Assembly: GCF_000585375.1 (NCBI RefSeq)
Contig: NZ_KK073874.1
Span: forward strand, 372,001 to 436,000
From: Cryptosporangium arvum DSM 44712
Lineage (GTDB): Bacteria; Actinomycetota; Actinomycetes; Mycobacteriales; Cryptosporangiaceae
Reading direction: 5' to 3'
Length of the DNA: 64,000 bases
The position numbers and the translations under genes were made by a program. Position 1 is the stretch's first letter. Each line of letters begins with the position of its first letter. The notes beneath the pieces were generated by a model that was not told where the DNA came from, did no database searches, and worked only from the letters and a program-made list of their open reading frames with translations. Of the stretch, positions 1-7,134 are shown in pieces.

Positions 1-1641
1 GGGGTGCCCGAGCCGAGCCTGCCCACCGCTCTCCTCGACGGGTGGAAGTACGCCGGGCGGACGCCGCTCGTGCGCGGGCTGGTGCTCGGCATCCTCGGCG
101 CGTTCGCCGCCGGTGGCGTGGTCGTCGGGGTCGGGCAGTTCTTCGCCCGTGGCCTCGGCGGTGGCGACGCGACGTTCTACCTGCTGTTCGGGTCGCTGTT
201 CGTGGGCCTGGCCGGTGGGATGGGGCTCGGGCCGTCGCTGGTGCGGGGCCTGTCCCGGCGGCGCTGGTTCTGCGCGAGCATCGGGCTGTCCGGGCTGGCG
301 GTCGCGGTGCTGCCGTTCTCGCTGCACCTCTCGATGGCGATTCCGCTGACCGTGTTGGCCGGTGCCGGCGCCGGCATGGCGTACCTGGCCGGAACCACGT
401 TGCTCGGCGCCGAGGTGCCCGACGCGATGCGCGGGCGGGTGTTCGCGTTCGTCCAGTCCACCGTGCGGGTGGTGCTGCTGCTCGCGATCGCGGTCTCGTC
501 ACTGCTCGTCGGGGTCGGCGGCGGGCGGAAGATTCCGATCGGCGCCTTCGACCTGGATTTTTCGGCCGCGCGCGTGCTGCTGTTCGTGAGCGGCCTGTTG
601 GCGATCATCGCGAGTGTGCTCTCATTCCGGGCAATGGATGACAAACCAGGTGTTCCGCTGCTACGGGACCTGTACTCGACGCTCCGAGGGCACTCGCTGC
701 CCGTCGCGGGGGACCGCTCCGGTGACGGGCTGTTCATCGTGTTCGAGGGCGGCGAAGGGGCCGGGAAATCGACCCAGTCACGCGCTCTCACCGACTGGCT
801 GACCGGGCGCGGCTTCGAGGTCGTGTCCACGCGTGAACCCGGCGCGACACCGCTCGGGCGGGAGATCCGCTCGTTGATCCTCGATCACCGGGACGACGCG
901 CCGTCGTCCCGCTCGGAAGCGCTGCTGTACGCGGCGGACCGGGCACATCACGTCGCCACCGTGATCCGGCCGGCGCTGGCGCGCGGTGCGGTGGTGGTGT
1001 GCGACCGCTACGTGGACTCGTCGCTGGCCTACCAGGGCGCCGGGCGCGACCTGGCCACCGAGGACGTCGAGTGGCTCTCCCGGTGGGCGACGGCCGGGCT
1101 CGTCCCCGACCTGGTGATCCTGCTCGACGTCGATCCGTCGATCGGGCTGACGCGGGTCGGCAACCGGGGCGTGGCCGACCGGCTGGAGGCGGAGTCGATG
1201 GACTTCCACCAGCGGGTGCGGCGGGCCTTCCTCGACCGGGCGGCCGCTGATCAGCGGCGGTACCTGGTGCTCGACGCCGGGAGCTCGGCCGGGATGCTCG
1301 CCGACCGCATCAAGGTGCGCGTCGCGCCGCTGCTGAAGGTCCACCCCGACATCAACGAGCCGCTGCCGCAAGCTCCCGCGGTGCCGGCTTCGGTGGGCGC
1401 CTCGAGCAGCGTCGCGGCTGACGCACCAGGCGCGGCCCCCGCGTCGGCCAGCGGGTCGACGGCCGAGGCCGGCCCGGCCGCCGGGCCGACGGCCGGGCTG
1501 GCCGATGGGTTGGCTGCGGGGCCGGAGGCTGGGCCGGTTGCGGGGCCGGCCACCGGGCCGGCTGCGGAGGCTCGGCCGGACGAAGGTGGGGGCGACATAG
1601 GATCGAAGACCGATCCTGGTTCTTCGGCGGAGGCGCGATGA
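1..1641 (+). CDS. tmk: MFS transporter-like / dTMP kinase fusion, 5' truncated by window edge
   Basis: The frame is open to base 1, so the start lies upstream. The first ~210 residues hold about six hydrophobic segments of an MFS-type transporter; a complete one has about twelve. From about residue 241 a thymidylate kinase domain follows, phosphorylating dTMP to dTDP for DNA synthesis. It has Walker A GGEGAGKS (249-256), a TREP motif and the CDRY motif. After about residue 445 comes a low-complexity Ala/Gly/Pro tail. Such MFS-Tmk fusions occur in actinomycetes. The stop overlaps the holB start (ATGA), suggesting one operon for dTTP and replication functions. Confidence 0.93.
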   Translation, partial: GVPEPSLPTALLDGWKYAGRTPLVRGLVLGILGAFAAGGVVVGVGQFFARGLGGGDATFYLLFGSLFVGLAGGMGLGPSLVRGLSRRRWFCASIGLSGLAVAVLPFSLHLSMAIPLTVLAGAGAGMAYLAGTTLLGAEVPDAMRGRVFAFVQSTVRVVLLLAIAVSSLLVGVGGGRKIPIGAFDLDFSAARVLLFVSGLLAIIASVLSFRAMDDKPGVPLLRDLYSTLRGHSLPVAGDRSGDGLFIVFEGGEGAGKSTQSRALTDWLTGRGFEVVSTREPGATPLGREIRSLILDHRDDAPSSRSEALLYAADRAHHVATVIRPALARGAVVVCDRYVDSSLAYQGAGRDLATEDVEWLSRWATAGLVPDLVILLDVDPSIGLTRVGNRGVADRLEAESMDFHQRVRRAFLDRAAADQRRYLVLDAGSSAGMLADRIKVRVAPLLKVHPDINEPLPQAPAVPASVGASSSVAADAPGAAPASASGSTAEAGPAAGPTAGLADGLAAGPEAGPVAGPATGPAAEARPDEGGGDIGSKTDPGSSAEAR

Positions 1642-2840
1642 CCGTCGCTCTGGTGCCCGGCGTCTTCACGGACGTCATCGGGCAGGACGAAGCCGTCACG
1701 GTGCTGGCCCGGGCTGCGGCCGCCGCCGGGCGCATCGTCGCGGGCGAGCCCGTTGCGGCCGGCGAGATGACCCACGCCTGGCTGTTCACCGGCCCGCCCG
1801 GCTCCGGGCGATCCGTCGCCGCCCGCGCGTTCGCCGCCGCGCTGCAGTGCCCCCGCGGCGGCTGCGGCGAGTGCAACGAGTGCCACACCACGCTCGCCGG
1901 CACGCACGCCGATGTGCGCGTCGTCGCCCCCGAAGGCGTCTGGATCAGCGTCAACGAGATGCGGTCGCTGGTGCTGCGCGCGGCCAGCGCACCGTCGGGA
2001 GGCCGCTGGCAGATCGTCCTCATCGAAGACGCGGACCGGTTGCACGAGCGGGCTTCCAACGCGCTGCTGAAGGCGATCGAGGAACCGACCGACCGCACGG
2101 TCTTCCTCCTGTGCGCGCCCTCGGCGCATCCCGACGACGTGTCGGTCACGATCCGCTCCCGCAGCCGGGTCGTCCCGCTGCGGGTGCCGTCGGCGGAAGC
2201 GGTCGCCGGCCTGCTGACGCGCCGCAACGACGTCGACGAGACGACCGCGCGGTGGGCCGCGTCCGTCGCCCAGGGCCACGTGGGCCGCGCGCTACGGCTG
2301 GCGCGTGACCCCGACGCGCAAGCCAGGCGCCGAGCCGTGCTGGCGATCCCGCGCTCCCTCACCGGCATCGCGGCCTGCTACAACGCGGCCGCCGCGCTGA
2401 TCGCGGCGTCCAACGAGGAAGCCGCGGCGGCCACCGAGACGCAGAACGCCGACGAGAAAGCCGCACTCGAGCGCGCGCTCGGCGCCGGCGGCACCGGCAA
2501 AGGCGCCGCAGCGGCCACGCGCGGCACCGTCGGGCAGATCAAAGACCTGGAGAAAAAGCAGAAGTCCCGGACGACGCGGGTGCAGCGGGACGCGCTCGAC
2601 CGCGCGCTCGTCGACCTGGCGGCGTTCTACCGCGACGTCCTCATGGTGCGGCTCGGCGCGTCGGTCCCGCTCGTGCACATCGACGTCGAGGAGATGGTGC
2701 GAGCCGCGGCGGCCCGCTGGGAGCCGGAGTCGATCCTGCGGCGTATCGAGGCCGTGCTGAAGTGCCGCACGGCGCTCGACGAGAACGTGAAGCCGCTGAT
2801 CGCGATCGAAGCGCTGATGGTGACGCTGTTCGAAGGCTGA
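1638..2840 (+). CDS. holB: DNA polymerase III subunit delta' (clamp loader)
   Basis: A 400-residue AAA+ clamp-loader subunit that helps load the beta clamp. It opens with FTDVIGQDEAV. The Walker A region, GPPGSGRS (52-59), has Arg in place of the usual Lys, as expected in the non-ATP-binding delta' subunit. A Cys cluster with CGECNECH follows, as in zinc modules of clamp-loader proteins, and then a DADRL Walker B-like region. The C-terminal half carries an extra Ala/Glu/Lys-rich stretch around residues 255-310. ATG overlaps the tmk stop. Confidence 0.92.
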   Translation: MTVALVPGVFTDVIGQDEAVTVLARAAAAAGRIVAGEPVAAGEMTHAWLFTGPPGSGRSVAARAFAAALQCPRGGCGECNECHTTLAGTHADVRVVAPEGVWISVNEMRSLVLRAASAPSGGRWQIVLIEDADRLHERASNALLKAIEEPTDRTVFLLCAPSAHPDDVSVTIRSRSRVVPLRVPSAEAVAGLLTRRNDVDETTARWAASVAQGHVGRALRLARDPDAQARRRAVLAIPRSLTGIAACYNAAAALIAASNEEAAAATETQNADEKAALERALGAGGTGKGAAAATRGTVGQIKDLEKKQKSRTTRVQRDALDRALVDLAAFYRDVLMVRLGASVPLVHIDVEEMVRAAAARWEPESILRRIEAVLKCRTALDENVKPLIAIEALMVTLFEG

Positions 2841-2876
2841 GCGGTGCACGTTCTCGTCGAGCGCCGGTTCCGGTGG

Positions 2877-4190
2877 TCAGGCTCGGCGACGAACGGCCCG
2901 GACGACGATCCAGCCGACGATCAGCAGCGCGAGACCGATTGCGGCGATGAGCGGGAGGCTGGCGCCGGTGCGGGGCAGGGCCTCCTGCGGGGTGGCCGCC
3001 TCGGACGGGCTGGGCGCGATCGGCTGCGGTGACGCGGCCTCCGAAGCGATGTCCTCGCGGGGAGTCAGTGCACCGGGGATGACTATCTCCTCCTGCGGCT
3101 CGACGACGGGCTCGTCGGTTTCGACGGGCTCGTCGGTGTCGCACGGCCGGCACGGGGTGCGCGTCTCGCCCTGGCCTCCGATCGGTACGTGGGCCGACTG
3201 GCCCAGGCCGCCGTTCGGTACGTGGGCCGACACGTCCAGGTCGCCGATCGTGGCGTCGAGGAGGCGGTCCTCCGCGCCGATGATCTGCAGGCGCACGGCC
3301 GCGGCGGTGGCGTCGACGCTGGTGTGGCCGACCCGCTCGCGGACGGTGCCGAGTCGGACGCGTACGACGCGGTTGCAGCACCCGGGGCCGTCCAGCGGCA
3401 CCTCGATGCTCTCGCCGGCCTCGTCCAACCGGTAGCTACGACCTTGAGACGCGGTCACCGCGACGACCGGCGGCACGTACCGGACGTCGGTGCGCTCGGT
3501 CCCGGCCGCGACGGCCATCAGCGACGGTGCGCGGAGGAACCGGATCGTCATCTCGGTGGCGGTGCCGCGGAAGAGCGTGACCGCAGACAGCTCGGCCTTG
3601 GCCGTGGTGCGCAGGCCCAGCGTCGACTGTCCGGCGACCGCCACCAGCTGCGTCTGCGTGCGGGTCTGGCTGCCCCGCCAGACCTGCATCAAGGCTTCGT
3701 CGTCCTCCGGGCGCAACACCAGCTCGCCGGGGCGGGCGAGTGCGGAGCTCAGCGCGATCGGACTGTCCGGTCGGCCCCAGTTCGCGGTCGCGGTCAGGCG
3801 GCTGGCGCCCAGCGTCAGAAAGGGCAGTTCAACGCCCGAGTTCGACCGGGTGACCGTTCCCGACTCCTCGTCGTTGTCACCGGCTCGGCGCGTGGCCGCG
3901 GTCAGCGGCGCCCCGGGTGGTCCGATGAGTTGGGTGGCCGAAGCGGTCGACTGATCCGTGTCGACGCTGGCGGTCGACGTGCCCAGCCGCAGTCCGTTGA
4001 GTGCGGTGGCGTGCGGCCCGGCGTCAGAATTCGCAAGACGCAGGACGTTCGCGGACGCGTGGGCAGAAAACGACGTCTTTTCGACGTGGGCGACATTGGT
4101 GCTCATGGTGCTTTGTCCGCCGGTATTAATCGTGACTACCCAGACGGCCGTGAGAGCCAATCCTGCCGCTCTGCGGGACCACTGGCGCAT
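2877..4190 (-). CDS. LPXTG-type cell-wall-anchored surface protein
   Basis: 437 residues from the ATG at 4190. A basic N-terminus and hydrophobic segment (MRQWSRRAAGLALTAVWVV) form a signal peptide. The middle is a beta-rich, Ser/Thr/Val-rich region with no family I recognise. A Pro/Glu-rich linker precedes a sortase signal: LPRTG at 405-409, a hydrophobic span and the basic tail RAVRRRA. It should be secreted and attached to peptidoglycan by sortase. It converges on holB and diverges from the PSP1 gene. Function unknown. The frame extends upstream of 4190, but that part is Arg/Pro-rich and lies before the signal peptide, so I reject it. Confidence 0.8.
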   Translation of the reverse strand: MRQWSRRAAGLALTAVWVVTINTGGQSTMSTNVAHVEKTSFSAHASANVLRLANSDAGPHATALNGLRLGTSTASVDTDQSTASATQLIGPPGAPLTAATRRAGDNDEESGTVTRSNSGVELPFLTLGASRLTATANWGRPDSPIALSSALARPGELVLRPEDDEALMQVWRGSQTRTQTQLVAVAGQSTLGLRTTAKAELSAVTLFRGTATEMTIRFLRAPSLMAVAAGTERTDVRYVPPVVAVTASQGRSYRLDEAGESIEVPLDGPGCCNRVVRVRLGTVRERVGHTSVDATAAAVRLQIIGAEDRLLDATIGDLDVSAHVPNGGLGQSAHVPIGGQGETRTPCRPCDTDEPVETDEPVVEPQEEIVIPGALTPREDIASEAASPQPIAPSPSEAATPQEALPRTGASLPLIAAIGLALLIVGWIVVRAVRRRA

Positions 4191-4342
4191 AAGAGACCCT
4201 GTTCTCCGGAGGGGACAGTACGGGCAAATTAACGACGGCTTCTGGCGCGTCGTCACGGTCGGTGGGCGATAAGTGGCGTACTGTCTACTCTTTGCTGTCC
4301 GAATAGCCCCACCTGAGGGGTAGCGCCCGGTACTGTGCGCGC

Positions 4343-5155
4343 ATGGGGATGCTGTGCGCGGTGACCTTCGCCCGGTACGGCCGTCTCTACTACGCGGACC
4401 CGGGAGCGTTCGCTCCCGCGGTGGGCGACCACGTTCTGGTGTCGACGGACGACGGGCCCGAGGTCGCCCAATGCGTGTGGGCACCCACCTGGGTTTCGGA
4501 AGAGACCTCCGGGTTCCCGGTGCTCGTCGGGATGGCCTCCGATTCGGACCTTTCCCGCGACAAAATCCTGCGCCGGAAGAAGGCGCAGGGGAAGGTGGCC
4601 GCGAAGCGGCTGATCCGGGAGCACGAGCTGCCGATGAAAGTGGTCGCGGTCGACCACGCCTTGGACGCCAACCGCACCACCATCTACTTCACCGCGCCGC
4701 AGCGGGTGGACTTCCGATCACTGGTTCGCGACCTGGGGGCGACGCTGTCGGCGCGGGTCGAGTTACGCCAGCTGAGCCCGCGTGACGCCGCGAAGGCGCA
4801 GGGTGGAATCGGGTCGTGTGGGCGTGACCTGTGCTGCTCGACGTTCCTGACCGACTTCGAGCCGGTGACGATCAAGATGGCGAAGGATCAGGACCTGCCG
4901 CTGAATCCCATGCGGATCTCCGGGGCGTGCGGGCGTCTGATGTGCTGCCTGAAGTACGAGCACCCGCTCTACCAGGCGTTTTCTGCGTCAGCACCGGCGG
5001 TCGGGGCCCGGGTTTCCACGCCTTCCGGTGACGGGCGGGTCGTCGGCCGGTCGGTGCCCAGCGACTCGTTGGCCGTGCGGTTGGACGAGGACGGATCGCG
5101 CTGTTCGTGCAGCCGGGCCGAGGTGTGTGAGTCGCGACAGGCCTACGAGGGATAA
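4343..5155 (+). CDS. PSP1 / RicT-like iron-sulfur protein
   Basis: 270 residues matching the PSP1 domain family (YaaT/RicT in Bacillus). The start MGMLCAVTFARYGRLYY is typical. The paired cysteine motifs CGRDLCCS and CGRLMCCL match the clusters known to bind Fe-S in RicT. In Bacillus, RicT acts in a complex on RNA maturation and development. Here the role is unproven, but the neighbourhood (tmk, holB, psp1) is conserved in bacteria. A TACTGT -10-like hexamer at 4331-4336 sits only 6 nt before the ATG, so a nearly leaderless transcript is possible. Confidence 0.88.
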   Translation: MGMLCAVTFARYGRLYYADPGAFAPAVGDHVLVSTDDGPEVAQCVWAPTWVSEETSGFPVLVGMASDSDLSRDKILRRKKAQGKVAAKRLIREHELPMKVVAVDHALDANRTTIYFTAPQRVDFRSLVRDLGATLSARVELRQLSPRDAAKAQGGIGSCGRDLCCSTFLTDFEPVTIKMAKDQDLPLNPMRISGACGRLMCCLKYEHPLYQAFSASAPAVGARVSTPSGDGRVVGRSVPSDSLAVRLDEDGSRCSCSRAEVCESRQAYEG

Positions 5156-5163
5156 TTGCTCGT

Positions 5164-5742
5164 ATGGAGCAGGTCGATACCCGCGTCGCCTATCAGAACC
5201 CTTGGCTGAGCGTCCGGGAAGACACGGTGCGCTGGCCGGACGGCTCGACCGGCATCTATGGGGTCATCGACAAGCGCGATTTCGCGCTCGTGGTGCCGTG
5301 GGACGGTGCGGGGTTCCACCTGGTCGAGCAGTTCCGTTATCCCGTGCAGGAGCGCTGCTGGGAGTTCCCGCAAGGCGGCTGGCCGCCGGGGTCTTCGGGA
5401 GGCTCGGGTTTGGCGCTCGCTCAGGCGGAGCTGGCCGAGGAAACGGGGTTCACTGCTCGTACCTGGACGCGGTTGGGGTTCTTGCAGGCGGCACCGGGCG
5501 TGATGAGCCAGTACTTCGACGTGTATCTGGCGTCCGATCTGGTGGCGGGCGCCCCGTCGCGAGAAGTGTCTGAACAGGACATGCGTCAGAAGTGGGTGTC
5601 GGCGTCGTCACTCGAGCAGATGATCCGCTCCGGGGAGCTGCGCGACGCCCACTCGATTGCGGCCTACGGCCTGTTCTCACTCGCGATGGCGGGACCGCGA
5701 GACGAGCACGATCGCGACGATCAGCACAGCGATGATTCCTAA
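5164..5742 (+). CDS. Nudix hydrolase with an altered Nudix box
   Basis: 192 residues resembling the ADP-ribose pyrophosphatase branch of Nudix enzymes (QFRYPVQERCWEFPQGG, then AELAEETGF). The standard box is Gx5Ex7REUxEExGU. Here the Arg of REU is Ala, the upstream Glu is absent and the spacing before it is longer, while the metal-binding EE pair remains. Substrate unknown; a nucleoside-diphosphate-linked compound is likely. It lies 8 nt after the PSP1 stop, probably co-transcribed. The polar C-terminal tail overlaps a small antisense gene (5677-5769). Confidence 0.85.
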   Translation: MEQVDTRVAYQNPWLSVREDTVRWPDGSTGIYGVIDKRDFALVVPWDGAGFHLVEQFRYPVQERCWEFPQGGWPPGSSGGSGLALAQAELAEETGFTARTWTRLGFLQAAPGVMSQYFDVYLASDLVAGAPSREVSEQDMRQKWVSASSLEQMIRSGELRDAHSIAAYGLFSLAMAGPRDEHDRDDQHSDDS

Positions 5743-5769
5743 CGCGGCGATGATGCCCTCGACCGGCAT
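5677..5769 (-). CDS. 30-residue single-span membrane microprotein
   Basis: A short reading frame from the ATG at 5769, MPVEGIIAALGIIAVLIVAI followed by a short hydrophobic end and the basic tail SRSRHRE. It is a clear single transmembrane helix with a positive, presumably cytoplasmic, C-terminus. The Shine-Dalgarno AGGAGGAG is very strong and is fused to the TAG stop of the upstream secreted-protein gene, so translation should be coupled. Its 3' end runs antisense to the end of the Nudix gene. No function can be assigned. Confidence 0.6.
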   Translation of the reverse strand: MPVEGIIAALGIIAVLIVAIVLVSRSRHRE

Positions 5770-5781
5770 GATCTGCTCCTC

Positions 5782-6186
5782 CTAGAAGATCCGGTGCGTG
5801 CCACCGCACCGGGTCGCGAACGGCGTGCCGTCGGCGTCGAGCGCGTACACCTCGTACCGGTCGCCGATACGGAAGTCGACGCCACACGCGTCCCCGCTGT
5901 TGTTGGTACTCACGCTCAGCGTCGGCCCGGCCTCGCCTTTGAGGACGCGCTCGACCGAGAAGCGGTAGGTGACCGGGTCGGGTGAGCCTTCGTCGGGCTG
6001 ACCCAGCCGCTGGGTCGGCGTGCCGACGAAGACGACGCTCGCCTCCGCAGCGGCCTCGCGCGGCGTGAGCGGCACGCAGTCGCAGGCGTGAGCCGGCAGA
6101 GCGCTCGCCGCGAGGAGCGCGAGTGCCGTCACTGCGGTGGTGGTGACTCCGCGCAGCCCTGATCGTGCCCACGACCCCCGTCGCAA
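5782..6186 (-). CDS. Secreted TIMP/NTR-like small protein
   Basis: 134 residues starting at TTG 6186, chosen because AAAGGA lies 9 nt upstream and no ATG or GTG fits. A signal peptide (TAVTALALLAASALPAHA) is followed directly by CDC at the mature N-terminus. The downstream pattern (SVVFVGTPTQ, TYRFSVERVLKG, GDACGVDFRIGDRYEVYA, TRCGG) resembles bacterial homologues of the tissue-inhibitor-of-metalloproteinase/netrin fold, with several cysteines for disulfides. An extracellular protein of unknown partner. It heads a two-gene unit with the microprotein. Confidence 0.7.
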   Translation of the reverse strand: MRRGSWARSGLRGVTTTAVTALALLAASALPAHACDCVPLTPREAAAEASVVFVGTPTQRLGQPDEGSPDPVTYRFSVERVLKGEAGPTLSVSTNNSGDACGVDFRIGDRYEVYALDADGTPFATRCGGTHRIF

Positions 6187-6321
6187 CCCCGTGTGTCCTT
6201 TCGTGCTGTTCGGTTCCTGCGCTGGCGCTGGCTTTCCCGAGCGCCGGTGGCCCGGCGTCGGGTGATCCGGCGTCGGGTGTTCCGGCGTCGGCTTTCTGGC
6301 GCTGGCTTCTGGCGCCTGGTG

Positions 6322-6525
6322 CTACGGGCGGCGGTAGCGGCCGGCCGCGTAGGCCGGTAGGACTACCGCTTGGGCCACCAGCATGTGTTCACCGTCGAAC
6401 GTGATCGCCGGCGATCCGTACAACTCGTAGCCTTCGTCGAGAGCCTCGCTCACTCGTGCCGCCAGCTCGTCCCCGTTAGGGGCGGTCAACAGAATGTAGC
6501 GGAGGCGTTCCGTAGTGTGGTCCAT
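6322..6525 (-). CDS. DUF1737-like small protein
   Basis: 67 residues from the ATG at 6525, with AGGAG 7 nt upstream. The pattern RLRYILLTAPNGDELAARV, then EALDEGYELYGSPAI and MLVAQAVV, matches the small DUF1737 family. No membrane span or signal peptide; cytoplasmic, function unknown. The sequence between it and the TIMP-like gene (6187-6321) is non-coding and carries short imperfect repeats of CCGGCGTCGG. Confidence 0.7.
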   Translation of the reverse strand: MDHTTERLRYILLTAPNGDELAARVSEALDEGYELYGSPAITFDGEHMLVAQAVVLPAYAAGRYRRP

Positions 6526-6644
6526 CCGGCAGCTCCTGGCGGCTCCTGGCCATGACGGGGATACGTCCACCGTACGGGGTGCGAGCCGGAGGGCCTACCG
6601 ATTCGGTGGCTGCAGCAGGACCCGCTACACTGGTGTCGCACGTT

Positions 6645-6718
6645 GCCGCCTTAGCTCAGTCGGCCAGAGCGACGCACTCGTAATGCGTAGGTCCCGGGTT
6701 CGATTCCCGGAGGCGGCT
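6645..6718 (+). tRNA. tRNA-Thr (anticodon CGU)
   Basis: A full 74-nt cloverleaf. Acceptor GCCGCCT pairs with AGGCGGC. D stem GCTC/GAGC. Anticodon stem ACGCA/TGCGT with loop CTCGTAA, so the anticodon is CGT, reading ACG (Thr). T stem CCGGG/CCCGG with loop TTCGATT, five-base variable loop, discriminator T. The CCA end is not encoded. A TACACT hexamer at 6624-6629 could be the -10 box. Confidence 0.96.
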
Positions 6719-6738
6719 CCCTTGTGAGCAGCGCGAAT

Positions 6739-6768
6739 GCCCCGTAGCCGATGGCCGCGGGGCTTTCT
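6739..6768 (+). terminator. Intrinsic terminator of tRNA-Thr
   Basis: Stem GCCCCG (6739-6744) with CGGGGC (6758-6763), an inner GCC/GGC pairing in the loop, followed by TTTCT. It lies 20 bp after the tRNA. Confidence 0.75.
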
Positions 6769-7134
6769 CAGTTGCAAGGCTGGTGCCGGTCGATCCGTTG
6801 GAGCCAGGCTCGAGACTCGTGTTCGGATGACTCCCGCAGTCGGTGGCCGCGGGCTACCCCGCGCAGGCGCCGAGTCGACTCGCGCCCCATCTTCCCGAAG
6901 GCATTTCGTGCTGGAACGAGGGGACGGGCCTGGGTGCGGTCTAAATTCTGAGCTGATTTTGAATCGCGCATATGGATCCAGTGATCAACAAGATCCTCGG
7001 AGCGAAAGCTGGTCGACATAAAGAACTGGCAATTGATCGCTGCGAAATGAGGATGAACAAATCAAGCGTAGCGACTATTGCTACAGGATGTTCGATTGAG
7101 CGGACGAGAGTGCGGCCCATGTGGCCGACCTTGA
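6769..7134. other. Gene-free, partly AT-rich gap downstream of the tRNA
   Basis: No convincing gene on either strand. From about 6940 to 7130 the base composition drops clearly below the surroundings, with runs such as AAATTCTGAGCTGATTTTG. This is compatible with decayed foreign DNA beside a tRNA gene. I looked for a copy of the tRNA 3' end as an attachment site and for integrase fragments and saw neither. Confidence 0.5.
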
